In this document: positions 9,048 to 17,211 of the stretch, piece after piece
Position numbering within the stretch: position 1 is the first letter of the stretch
How the letters are laid out: every line of letters starts with the position of its first letter
Origin: a virus
Virus record (IMG/VR): IMGVR_UViG_3300047557_002939
Location: 1-33,917 of that record
Direction: 5' to 3' (one strand)
Length of the DNA stretch: 33,917 bases
Position numbers and translations under genes: made by a program
The notes under the pieces: generated by a model
The model's database searches: none
The model's input: the letters and a program-made list of their open reading frames with translations, nothing else
What the model was told of the DNA's origin: nothing

Positions 9048-12000
9048 GCCGCCCTCTTCGAAAGGTCGGTGAGCATGCCGATCAGCGCCTGCGCGGCATT
9101 GGGGCTGGCGGTATCGACCGCCGTCGTCTTGCCGTTGAGGGTGATCTCGACGCGGTGCGTGCTGGCGGGTTTGTCCGAGGCGTCGACCTCCGACCGCTTG
9201 GCCTTACCCACCGTTGACTTGGCGTCATTGACGGACTGATCGACGGCGCGCTCCAGCGAGCCGGAGTAGGCCTTGATGTACTCCTCCGCGCTGATCGGGC
9301 CACGGAAGGCATAGCGCTGGGCCATGCCGGCCATCTCCTGAGCGAAGTTGTCGCCAAAGGCGTCCACGAAGGCCTTGACGGCCGGGCCGCTGAGGCCCTT
9401 CGAACGGGCGATGAAGTCGGCGTTGATTTGCTGGGTGTTGACACTGCGGGAGACATTGCCGGCGGCCTTGTCACTCTCCGAGGTACGGCGATCAGAGTAG
9501 TAGTTCTGGATCTCGCTCTCGGTGAAGTTGGCATCCTTCAGTTCCTGGACTGTCCGCTCTTTCGAGCTGTCGCGGACGTTGATGTCCCCGGAGAAACCAC
9601 GGCCGCGCCGGTCAACTTCGCCGCTGATCGTTCCTTCAAATCGCGGGCTTGGCCGATCCGCCACGTCCTTCAGCTCGCGGACCTTCTCGACAGCCTTGCC
9701 GGCGGCATCGGCAAAGCGCTCGGTCTCCCGGGTGCCGCCGCCCATGCTGGCGATGATCGCCTTGCCGGCGTTGTCGACCTCGATCGTCATGCCGCGCATG
9801 GAGGCCTCGATGCGCAGGGCGTCGGTGACCACCCCGCCGTTGGCCTCCAGCACCGTCTCCGCATAGCGGCGCCAGGCGGCGGCGAGCTGCGCCGGGGTGG
9901 CGGTACCGGAGTCGCGGATGGTGTCGAAAGCCTGACGGGCGGTGTCTGCCGTGCGCTTGAGTTCGGCCTGGCTGCGCAGGCCGAGCGTGCGGAAGGCCTC
10001 GGTGACGCTGTTAATGCCGGGCGCCAGATTGTCGAGCTTGTCTTGTGCGCCATCGAGGCCGCGGCGCAAGCGTTCGCCGGTCAGCAGGCCCTGCCGGCCG
10101 AGTTCGTCCCAGCGCTCGATCACGGCACCGAGGGCAGCTTCGCTGTTCGCGGCGTTGGTCGCCTGCTCCAGGCTGGCCGCCAGCGTCGTGCCGACATCGA
10201 GCCCCTTGGCGCGCACATCTTCGAGCCGCTCGACCAGGACGTCGTAGCTGTTGATGGCTGTCTGCGCACCGGTGCTGATGCCGGTCGAGAGCTCGGCCAT
10301 GTCCTTGCCGGTGCGGCGCAGCGCTTCGGCGAGCACGGCATCCATGGCCGCAGCCAGCCGACGGGCGCCCTGCTCGCTATTGTCGAAAGCCGCCGCCGCC
10401 TCGACCTCGAAGGCGCGCAAATCCTTGCCGGCGAGCGCCTGCTTCCAGGCGTCGCGCACCTGGTCTGCTGACGCCTTGCCCTTGACCGCCAGCGCATCGA
10501 GGGCGGCGCCCGCGTCGGCGATGCCCTGGATGTCGGAAAGGTCGAGCGCCTTGGCGAGCTTGCCGATCGCTTCGGAGGCCTTGCTGCCGGACTTGACCGC
10601 CTCCTCGAAATCCGCCACCAGCACCTTGCTGCGGGCCGACAGCCCGAGAGCCGCCTCGGCGGCGAGCCGCTTCTTGGTGGCGAGTTCGGCCATTTCTGCC
10701 GCTTCGGCCTTGGTCGCCGCGGCCAGGCGCTGGCTCTCGCGCTCCTGATCGGCGGTGCGCTTGGCCAGGTCGGTGAAGCCGTAGGCCGTCTTTGCCAGCC
10801 AGCCGCCGATATCCTGCAGATTGGTGAGCAGGAAAGCGAACGAGAAGCCCTTGATCAGGCTGAAGGCAGCGGCCAGCTTGCCGGTCGCGCCGGCCAGCTC
10901 GGCCGTGCCGGCGACGGCGGCGCCGCGGGCTGCGGCGTTGGCTTTCTGTGCGAGGGTATTGCCCGCGGTGGCCGCGGTGTTGGCGGCTGTCGCCGCCGTG
11001 TCGGTGGCCTTGGCTGCCGCGCTGGCCAGCACGGCGCCCCGCAGGCCGAGGAACTCGGCGGCGATGTTGTAGGCGCGCCAGGCCAGCCAGGCCTGGCCGG
11101 AGTTGATCAGCGCGCCCGAGATCAGTTCGAGGTTTTCCCCGACGAGCTTGATGGCGGACGCCGCCTTGGCGCTGGCGCCGCTCGACGCGTCGACCTCGCC
11201 GATGTAGGCGGCAAAGTTGGTCTTGAGGCTTTCCAGCGCGCGGCCGATGGTGGGCGGCAGCTGGGCGAACTCGGCCTGGATCGTTTTGGCTTGCCCTTGC
11301 AGGGCGCCGATCACCGACGCCGAGGAGAGCGCGCCGGCTTCGGCCAGCTTGCGCAGCTCGCCGGTGGTGACGCCGAGGCCGGCCGCCAGAGCCTGCGCCA
11401 GGCGGGGCGCCTGCTCCATGACCGAATTGAACTCTTCGCCGCGCAGCACGCCGGACTGCAGCCCCTGCACCAGCTGCTGGATAGCCGCCTTCGATGCCTC
11501 GGCACTCTCGCCCGAGATCTGGATGGATTGGCTGATCGTTTCGGTGATCGCCAGCGATTCGGCCATGCCGATGCCGAGCGTTTTTCCGGCTTCGGCGATG
11601 CGGGTGAACAGCTTGCCGGTCTCGGCCAGGGCCGATCCGGTCGAGAGCGCGATGGACTGCACCCCGGCCATGGCCTGTTCAAGCGCCGGGCCCTCGCCGA
11701 CGACCAGCTGCATGCGCGCCCGCAGGCCGTTGAATTCGTCGGCCACCTGGCCGATGTCGGCGGCGCTGCCGACCAGGAAGCTGCCGCCGGAGAGGGCAAT
11801 CCAGGCCTTGGTGAGCAGGTCGATCTGCTGGCCGATGTCGGCCACCGACTGTGCAATCTTGCGGTTTGCCGGCGTCGCCTTGGACTCTGCGCGCTGCGCC
11901 GCGTTGCCGACCGCATCGATGCCTGCGCCGGCGACCTTGGCGTCTGACCCGGCCTGCAGCGCGCCCGCGCCAAGTGCATCGACGGACTGCGCGAGTCCGT

Positions 12001-12064
12001 CGACTTCCTTTTTACCGGTGACGCCAGCAGAGACGTCTACCCGGTATTTCAGCTCATTGGCCAC
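9044..12064 (-). CDS. Tail tape measure protein
   Basis: A 1006-residue protein that sets tail length. Its early part (about 80-300) has the conserved tape-measure domain of lambda-like phages, with stretches such as AITETISQSIQISGESAEASKA replaced here by short cues: GLQSGVLRGEEFNSVMEQAPRLA near residue 210. A hydrophobic helix pair (about 395-415) could insert in the membrane during DNA entry. Long Ala/Lys/Glu-rich helices and coiled coils follow, and a conserved C-terminal segment ends in MLTDLSKRAA. At roughly 1.5 angstrom per residue the tail would be about 150 nm. No chaperone genes lie between this gene and the tube gene. Confidence 0.9.
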   Translation of the reverse strand: MANELKYRVDVSAGVTGKKEVDGLAQSVDALGAGALQAGSDAKVAGAGIDAVGNAAQRAESKATPANRKIAQSVADIGQQIDLLTKAWIALSGGSFLVGSAADIGQVADEFNGLRARMQLVVGEGPALEQAMAGVQSIALSTGSALAETGKLFTRIAEAGKTLGIGMAESLAITETISQSIQISGESAEASKAAIQQLVQGLQSGVLRGEEFNSVMEQAPRLAQALAAGLGVTTGELRKLAEAGALSSASVIGALQGQAKTIQAEFAQLPPTIGRALESLKTNFAAYIGEVDASSGASAKAASAIKLVGENLELISGALINSGQAWLAWRAYNIAAEFLGLRGAVLASAAAKATDTAATAANTAATAGNTLAQKANAAARGAAVAGTAELAGATGKLAAAFSLIKGFSFAFLLTNLQDIGGWLAKTAYGFTDLAKRTADQERESQRLAAATKAEAAEMAELATKKRLAAEAALGLSARSKVLVADFEEAVKSGSKASEAIGKLAKALDLSDIQGIADAGAALDALAVKGKASADQVRDAWKQALAGKDLRAFEVEAAAAFDNSEQGARRLAAAMDAVLAEALRRTGKDMAELSTGISTGAQTAINSYDVLVERLEDVRAKGLDVGTTLAASLEQATNAANSEAALGAVIERWDELGRQGLLTGERLRRGLDGAQDKLDNLAPGINSVTEAFRTLGLRSQAELKRTADTARQAFDTIRDSGTATPAQLAAAWRRYAETVLEANGGVVTDALRIEASMRGMTIEVDNAGKAIIASMGGGTRETERFADAAGKAVEKVRELKDVADRPSPRFEGTISGEVDRRGRGFSGDINVRDSSKERTVQELKDANFTESEIQNYYSDRRTSESDKAAGNVSRSVNTQQINADFIARSKGLSGPAVKAFVDAFGDNFAQEMAGMAQRYAFRGPISAEEYIKAYSGSLERAVDQSVNDAKSTVGKAKRSEVDASDKPASTHRVEITLNGKTTAVDTASPNAAQALIGMLTDLSKRAA

Positions 12065-12085
12065 CCCTGCGCCTGCGGCTGGCTG

Positions 12086-12850
12086 TTACGACACGCCGCG
12101 CAGTTCGACGTCGAACGGCGACGTCTTGCCGGTCGGCGTTTCCATTTTGCCTTTCAAAGGCACGTCGCCGAAGTTGTCCGAGAGGAAATCGAACAGCTCG
12201 CCGGACGACAGCACCGCCTGCCAGACGCGCACGATCACGGCCTTGTCATCGGCGAAGTTCTTGCCGTCGAGGATGAACTCGCCGCGCACCTGCGCCTGGG
12301 TGGCGCCGGAAATCTTCGATCCGGTGAAAGCGATGTAGGTGCCGCTGACCTTGATCGAGGCGCCGTCGACGATGGCGCCGGTGGCCAGCGTGCGCACCAT
12401 GCCCAGCTGATAGTTGACCTCGTAGTCGGTGCCGAGCACGTAGGTGGGCACGCCGCCGTTGTGCTTGACGCTGAAACCGGCGACCTGGAAATTCTGCTTG
12501 CTCAGCTGCACCCAATAGCCGTGCTTCGCTGCGATCACCTCATCGACGATGCCGCCGCCGCCCTGCGAGAGCGCCGAGGCGGTGCCGAGCAGCGCCATGG
12601 CCATGCCGTCCTTGCCGGTCTGCGATAGGGTGATCTCGATCTCGGCCGGGTCCTGCAGGGCGACGGAGCCGATGACCTGGCCGTAGGTCGAGCGGCCCTT
12701 CGATTTCTTCTCCTTGATCTGCGTGTTGGCCTTGACTGCGAATTTGTCGGCGTAGAAGGGCCCGGCGAGGCCGACGGCCAGGCCGGTGGCGGGGTCGATC
12801 CGGTTGATGTAGAGGTCGCCGGCGCCTACGAATACTTGTGCATCAGCCAT
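12086..12850 (-). CDS. Major tail tube protein
   Basis: A 254-residue protein with the character of a siphovirus tail tube subunit. It starts with a short conserved part (MADAQVFVGAGDLYINR), followed by alternating beta strands and no cysteines. It has a good ribosome site, AGGAG, six bases before the ATG. It lies directly upstream of the tape measure, which is the usual place for the tube gene. No contractile sheath gene is found anywhere in the window, which makes this the main tail-shaft component of a flexible non-contractile tail. Confidence 0.75.
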   Translation of the reverse strand: MADAQVFVGAGDLYINRIDPATGLAVGLAGPFYADKFAVKANTQIKEKKSKGRSTYGQVIGSVALQDPAEIEITLSQTGKDGMAMALLGTASALSQGGGGIVDEVIAAKHGYWVQLSKQNFQVAGFSVKHNGGVPTYVLGTDYEVNYQLGMVRTLATGAIVDGASIKVSGTYIAFTGSKISGATQAQVRGEFILDGKNFADDKAVIVRVWQAVLSSGELFDFLSDNFGDVPLKGKMETPTGKTSPFDVELRGVS

Positions 12851-12903
12851 GGTTGGCTCCTGTTGTAAAGGGGTTGATCAGGGGTTGTGAGGGGTCGGTC
12901 GCG

Positions 12904-13344
12904 TTAATCGCCACGGAGAACGACCTCCGATGTAACGGCAATCGGGAACTTCAGGCGGCTGCCGCGGTACACGGGCGTCATCTCGCCGGCATCGGCCAGC
13001 ACCAGCGGGCCGTAGGGATGTCCGGGCGCCCAGCCGAGCAGCTTGCCAAGCACCGCCTGGACGAGCGGCGCGGCATCGGCCCGCGCGGGGGCGCCATCGG
13101 CCGGATCGAGCGGGTTGCGCACGGTGACGACGACGTGCCACCGGGTGGCAACGCGCGCGGCCCGGCCGTTGCTGGCTGCTTCGATGACCTTGTAGCCATC
13201 CCAGACGACATAAGCAGCCGGCGTTTCGTAGCGCGCATCGATGTCGTCCAGCTCCGGCGCGCCATAGATCGCAGCCAGGCCGGTGACTTCGCGCAGCCGC
13301 TCACGCAGCAGGGGTTCGAGGCCGAGCATCAGGCTGGCGTCCAT
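12904..13344 (-). CDS. Tail terminator-like protein
   Basis: A 146-residue protein between the gp37-like gene and the tail tube. An N-terminal helix (LEPLLRERLREVTGL) is followed by a mixed alpha/beta segment with WHVVVTVRNP near residue 68 and a C-terminal strand region. Tail terminators of siphoviruses have this size, this position and an N-terminal helix followed by a beta sheet, so the role is likely but not proven. It overlaps the upstream gene by 16 bases. Confidence 0.65.
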   Translation of the reverse strand: MDASLMLGLEPLLRERLREVTGLAAIYGAPELDDIDARYETPAAYVVWDGYKVIEAASNGRAARVATRWHVVVTVRNPLDPADGAPARADAAPLVQAVLGKLLGWAPGHPYGPLVLADAGEMTPVYRGSRLKFPIAVTSEVVLRGD

Positions 13345-13799
13345 GGCGCTGGCTCGAAATCCGAGCCAGGCAGCGGCGCATCGGTGCGCACCTGGACGAC
13401 GGCCACGTAGAGCCCCTTGCGATAGAGGGTTTCGCTGGCGACCATGTCCCAGCGCAGTGCCTGGTAGTGGCGTTCGTCGATCACGGCGCCGTCGATCAGC
13501 ACCAGGATGGATTCGACCAGCTGCAGCAGCCCCAGCTGCATGCCGTCGCCCTGGCGGGCGGCTTGCGGGCTGCGGCTGTTGCGGGTGACGCAGGCGATAC
13601 CGATGGTCGGCGCCGCCATGCCGCGCTCGATCAGATCACCGGATCCCATGGCGACATAGACCGCCGGCGCATCGGCGCCGAAGCGCCCGACCAGGCTGTC
13701 GCCCTCGAGGTCCGGCAGCGCATCGATCTGGCGCAGCCGGGCGGCGAGCGGCGAATCCTTGAGGTAGGCGACGAGGCCCTGCTCGATGCTGGCGAGCAT
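13329..13799 (-). CDS. Phage gp37-like protein (DUF1834 type)
   Basis: A 156-residue protein resembling the Mu gp37 family. It begins with a short helix (MLASIEQGLVAYLKD), then a beta-rich core (APAVYVAMG, then GIACVTRN near 66), a helix (LGLLQLVESILVLIDGAVI, about 89-107) and a C-terminal segment rich in Pro and Trp. In Mu-like phages this family sits at the head-tail junction. It starts on a TGATG overlap with the preceding gene (13799), a sign of coupled translation. Confidence 0.75.
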   Translation of the reverse strand: MLASIEQGLVAYLKDSPLAARLRQIDALPDLEGDSLVGRFGADAPAVYVAMGSGDLIERGMAAPTIGIACVTRNSRSPQAARQGDGMQLGLLQLVESILVLIDGAVIDERHYQALRWDMVASETLYRKGLYVAVVQVRTDAPLPGSDFEPAPWTPA

Positions 13800-14281
13800 C
13801 AGGCGGCCGCCAGACGACGCGCGATCAGGTCGGCAATATCGGCCTTGTCGTCGTCGGAAAGCCCGAGGAACGGCCGTGCCGGCATGGTCACCGATTTGAC
13901 GGTGGCGAAGCCGCCACCGGCAAGCGCGAAACGCAGCGCCTTGCCGTTTTTGGGGCGGATGGTGCCGCCGAATTGATGGATGGCGGCATAGATGCGGTTG
14001 ACGCCCCACTCGGCAAAGTCGCGCCCGTGCCGCGCGGAAATCGAGCCGGAGAGGTGGCCGTCCTTGGTCAGCGTGCGGCCGCCGGAGACCTCGGCGCGCA
14101 GGCTTGGCTTCCAGGGGCGGCCATCCGGGCCGGTCATTGTGCGGAAGCGCAGGCGGGTGCTGCTCTCGCCGAGCGCGGCGATTTCCTCGTTGATCGGCGT
14201 CGGGTCGGCCAGACGGCCAGCCAGCGAGCGCAGCGCGGCGAGCACGCCGGCGTCTTCGACCTTGATGGTGAACCCGCTCAT
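13799..14281 (-). CDS. Phage virion morphogenesis protein (Mu gpG type)
   Basis: A 160-residue protein of the virion morphogenesis family that includes Mu gpG and P2 gpS. Typical features are an N-terminal helix followed by STRLRFRTMTGPDGRPW around residues 41-57 and HLSGSISAR around 75-84. The IYAAIHQFGGTI motif is at about 96-107 and the ARPFLGLSDDD motif at about 135-145. These proteins complete or connect the tail to the head. It overlaps the DUF1320 gene in an ATGA and ends in a TGATG with gp37. Confidence 0.9.
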   Translation of the reverse strand: MSGFTIKVEDAGVLAALRSLAGRLADPTPINEEIAALGESSTRLRFRTMTGPDGRPWKPSLRAEVSGGRTLTKDGHLSGSISARHGRDFAEWGVNRIYAAIHQFGGTIRPKNGKALRFALAGGGFATVKSVTMPARPFLGLSDDDKADIADLIARRLAAA

Positions 14282-14775
14282 AGCCCGCGCGCCTCGCGCG
14301 ACCAGAGGCGGGTACTGCTGACGACTTCGACGGCGCCACCGCCACCCTTGGGCGAGGTGATGACATCGGCGCCGAAGGTGATCTTGCCGGCTGCGATGTC
14401 CCGGCAAAGCGCCATCGCCGCGTCGTGCGCCTTGATGATCGGATCGCTCGCGCGATCGCCGTGCAGGTAGTAGCGGGTGACATCGGCCGTCATGCGCTTG
14501 ATGATCAGCGGCACCGTTGCCAGCGGCGTGCTGTAGCGGCCGGAGAGGTAGGCATCGATGGCCGACTGGGCGTCGTCAATGGTGGTGGTGAGCAGGCCGA
14601 CCGCGTTGGTGACTGCGATCACATCGCTGGACGCCCAGCCGATCAGCGGATCCGCCGCGATCGCCAGGTCGAGCACCTCGGGCGTGACCTCGCGCGGCAG
14701 CGCGCGGTCGGCTACCTGGGCGATTTCTTCGGCGCCAAAGCGGGCGACCAGGTCGGCGGGGGTGATGTAGGCCAT
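14278..14775 (-). CDS. gp36-like head-tail connector (DUF1320)
   Basis: A 165-residue DUF1320 protein, the Mu gp36 family. Hallmarks are the opening MAYITPADLVARFG, a run of acidic and hydrophobic helices, SAIDAYLSGRYSTPL around residue 70 and DVTRYYLHG around 97-105, with GAVEVVSSTRLWSR near the C-terminus. Family members are connectors that close the capsid portal side and join the tail. It begins twelve bases after the gp35-like gene and overlaps the next gene, consistent with one late transcript. Confidence 0.9.
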   Translation of the reverse strand: MAYITPADLVARFGAEEIAQVADRALPREVTPEVLDLAIAADPLIGWASSDVIAVTNAVGLLTTTIDDAQSAIDAYLSGRYSTPLATVPLIIKRMTADVTRYYLHGDRASDPIIKAHDAAMALCRDIAAGKITFGADVITSPKGGGGAVEVVSSTRLWSREARGL

Positions 14776-14786
14776 GCGGGGCCGTA

Positions 14787-15071
14787 TCAGGCAGCGTCGA
14801 CCATTTGCAGATCAATCAGCGGATCGTCCTGCAGGGCCTTGATCTGTTCTTCGGACAGCGCATCGCGGGCGACGCGGGTCGGCTCGATGGTCCATGCACG
14901 GCCTGCCCGGCGGTAGCCGTCGGCGTGCGGCGTAACGATGAGGACGGCGAGCGGGGCGCGGTCTGCCTGGTCGGTGGCAACCGTTTCCGTATCGGTCACG
15001 CCTTCGGCGATCGGTGCGGGCTCTGCCGGGGGTTCTGCTGCAGTGGCTGGCGTGGTCTTGCGAGTGCTCAT
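14787..15071 (-). CDS. gp35-like protein (HI1506-related)
   Basis: A 94-residue protein in the place of Mu gp35, between the major capsid and gp36. The first 45 residues are low-complexity (Ala, Pro, Glu, Thr) and probably disordered. The C-terminal half has the family pattern DGYRRAGRAW around residues 51-60, followed by LSEEQIKALQDDPLIDLQMV near the end. The ATG at 15071 is chosen because GAGGAG lies seven bases upstream; an in-frame start ten codons earlier lacks such a site. Its function in the virion is not established. Confidence 0.8.
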   Translation of the reverse strand: MSTRKTTPATAAEPPAEPAPIAEGVTDTETVATDQADRAPLAVLIVTPHADGYRRAGRAWTIEPTRVARDALSEEQIKALQDDPLIDLQMVDAA

Positions 15072-15147
15072 CGATGCTCTCCTCGGTCGTCGGTGCTGCA
15101 AACGCCAGGACGCGGGGCGCCCTGGCGTGGTGCGATCTACTCAGTGC

Positions 15148-16194
15148 TTAGCCGGTGCTGCCGACCGACAGCTGCCAGAAGCCGTAGGTGCCGGTGGCGC
15201 GGGCCTCGGCGCCAAACTTGAACTCGCCGCGGCTGAAAACGTCGTCGTTATCGAGGCCGGTCTGTTGCACGAACATCGGCGCCTTGCGCATCTGCACGAT
15301 GAAGGGCTTGACGACTTGCCGCGTGCAGTGCAGGAACCAGGCAGTCGAGCTGGTGAGCGCCGGATTGACGATGACGCGGGCGGTACCCTTGTACGGGTTG
15401 GGCGACTGGTCGGTGAATTTGTCGCTTTCCAGGATCAGCCGGGCCATGGTTTCCAGCGCCGGCGGTACCTCGAGCACGTCCGGGATCAGGCGCAGCGGCA
15501 TGCCCTCATCGTCCTTGAAGCCCATGATTGCCGTGCGGGCGGCGCCGTAGCTGGCGAGGGCTGCGGCGGTGGTAGCGCCAGAGAGCGCGACGGCGAGCTT
15601 GTTGCTGACGTTGGCGCCGGCCACCACGTGGTCGGTGTCGTAGAAATATTGGCCGTCGTAGCACAGCTGCGTGAATCCGCCGTTCTTCAGGCTGTCGACA
15701 ATGATGTCGTGCAGCTCGCCAGCGCTGGCGCCAGCACTGCGTGCCTGGATGTTGTAGATGCCGAGGCGGTCATCTTCGAGGTCATTGCGAGCGATCGCGA
15801 TCGTCGTCTCCCAGTCCTCGTTCTTGACGAAGTACTTGCCAGCGCTGATGTTCTTGATCACCTTGTCGCCAACCCACTTCTTGAACTTGGGGAAACGGCT
15901 GAGCCAGGCGTAATCCTCGCCGGCACCGCTGGAAGGCACTTCCATCGCCGTCTCCTGCCAGGTGCCGGTCTGCGCCACCAGGGAATTGTTGAACAGCGTT
16001 TTGAGGCCGTTGAAGACGGTATCGAGCGTCGAGCGATTGACGGTCAGGCCGGCGAACAGCAGTCCGGACAAAGCGCTGTCGTCGCCGGTCAGGCCGAGGT
16101 GCGCCAGGGGGCCGGAGCCGGGGGCGAGCCAGGCCAGGGCGCCGATCGCCACAACGGCGGCCAGCAGGGTGATGCGATTGAGAGTGGTTTGCAT
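15148..16194 (-). CDS. Major capsid protein (Mu gpT family) with hydrophobic leader
   Basis: A 348-residue major head subunit of the Mu gpT type (HK97-like fold). The family core begins at LTVNRSTLDTVFNGLKTLFNN (about residue 49), where relatives usually start. It continues with FPKFKKWVGDK near 101 and the conserved QLCYDGQYFYDTDH segment around 175. Before the core, this protein has about 48 extra residues with a strongly hydrophobic stretch (about 8-26, rich in Leu, Ala and Val) that resembles a signal peptide or membrane helix. The ATG at 16194 has AGGAG eight bases upstream and no ATG or GTG lies at the usual family start, so the leader appears genuine. Confidence 0.92.
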   Translation of the reverse strand: MQTTLNRITLLAAVVAIGALAWLAPGSGPLAHLGLTGDDSALSGLLFAGLTVNRSTLDTVFNGLKTLFNNSLVAQTGTWQETAMEVPSSGAGEDYAWLSRFPKFKKWVGDKVIKNISAGKYFVKNEDWETTIAIARNDLEDDRLGIYNIQARSAGASAGELHDIIVDSLKNGGFTQLCYDGQYFYDTDHVVAGANVSNKLAVALSGATTAAALASYGAARTAIMGFKDDEGMPLRLIPDVLEVPPALETMARLILESDKFTDQSPNPYKGTARVIVNPALTSSTAWFLHCTRQVVKPFIVQMRKAPMFVQQTGLDNDDVFSRGEFKFGAEARATGTYGFWQLSVGSTG

Positions 16195-16246
16195 GGGGTA
16201 GCTCCTGAAGTTTTGCGGGGGTTGCTGTGCGGTCGGCTTGGTCGGC

Positions 16247-16648
16247 TTACTCGACCCAGACGCCATCGGCGTCCAGCTGCACCACGCGGCCGGCAGCCGA
16301 GCGGGTCGCGCCGCTGTTGGTCTTGGCGACGGTCTGGTCATCGACGATGTAGCAGGTCTTGCCGAGGTCCGCCTGCACCACCAGGTCGGCGCCGTGGTTG
16401 AGCCACTTGAACGCCTGCTTGCGGCGCACCAGCACGTTCTTGGCGCCGTTGTCGCCGGCGTTGACCACCTGCTCCTCAGCCCGGCCCAGATAGGTCAGCG
16501 TGGCGGCGACCGCACCGGGCGTCGCATAGCCGCTGTTGTTGGCGGCAACCAGGGAGCCGGCAAAAATGGTGACGGCGGTGGCGACGGGGACCGAGACCAG
16601 CTCGCCCTCCATCGAGGGGGTGTTACGGTCGGCAGTCAATGCGGACAT
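16247..16648 (-). CDS. Head decoration-like protein (gp33 position)
   Basis: A 133-residue protein between protease/scaffold and major capsid, the position of Mu gp33. It begins with an extended segment rich in Thr, Val and Ala, has a Gly-rich turn (NNSGYATPGA) near residue 38 and ends in a beta-type stretch (GRVVQLDADGVWVE). Short proteins of this kind at this locus are commonly capsid decoration or stabilisation proteins. GGAG eight bases before the ATG supports the start. No membrane segment is seen. Confidence 0.75.
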   Translation of the reverse strand: MSALTADRNTPSMEGELVSVPVATAVTIFAGSLVAANNSGYATPGAVAATLTYLGRAEEQVVNAGDNGAKNVLVRRKQAFKWLNHGADLVVQADLGKTCYIVDDQTVAKTNSGATRSAAGRVVQLDADGVWVE

Positions 16649-16686
16649 TGTGTAGTCTCCGGTAGATGAAAGGGGTCAGGCGCAGG

Positions 16687-17211
16687 TCAGACCGTGGCGG
16701 TGCGCGTCTTGAGGTAATCCTCTGCCGAGACACCGAGCAGGCGGCAGACCTTCTGCTCATCGGCACTCAGCGCGGCGATGCCGGCCTGGCCGGCTGGCGC
16801 CGTGCCACCCGTCTGCGTCGTGCCCGGGGTGAGGATCACCGGCATGGCTTCCAGGTAGGAGGTCAGCGCGGCCAGGTCACGCGTGCCGAGGTCGGTGGCC
16901 CAGGTTTCGAGCGCCGGCGTGAGCTTGCCGGCGGCCTTGGCGGCATCGATCACCTGCGCCAGTTCGGCGGCGCTGGCCTTGGCGGTGAGCGCGGCCAGCT
17001 GGCCTTGCAGCCTGCCGTGTTCGGCCTGCAGCGCAGCGAGCGTGCCGACCGGGACGTACTTTGCCGGGTCTGGCGTGGCCAGCGTGGCGACCTGGGCGCC
17101 GAGGGCGGCGACGTTGGTCTGCAGTGCGCTGACGGCAGCGAGCGCGGCAGATTCATCGGCGGTTTCCGCCAGGCCCAGAGCGGCCAGGAGTTTCTTCAGG
17201 GTTTCGTGCAC
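16687..17211 (-). CDS. Internal-start scaffold protein (Mu Z type)
   Basis: A nested 174-residue product in the same frame as the protease. The GTG at 17211 (giving HETLKKLLAALG after Met) is preceded by AGGAG at 17218-17222 with a six-base spacer, stronger than the ribosome site of the protease itself. Mu makes its scaffold gpZ by the same trick, from an in-frame start inside gene I. The product is alanine-rich and largely helical. That it is translated separately is inferred from the ribosome site and the Mu precedent. Confidence 0.7.
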   Translation of the reverse strand: MHETLKKLLAALGLAETADESAALAAVSALQTNVAALGAQVATLATPDPAKYVPVGTLAALQAEHGRLQGQLAALTAKASAAELAQVIDAAKAAGKLTPALETWATDLGTRDLAALTSYLEAMPVILTPGTTQTGGTAPAGQAGIAALSADEQKVCRLLGVSAEDYLKTRTATV

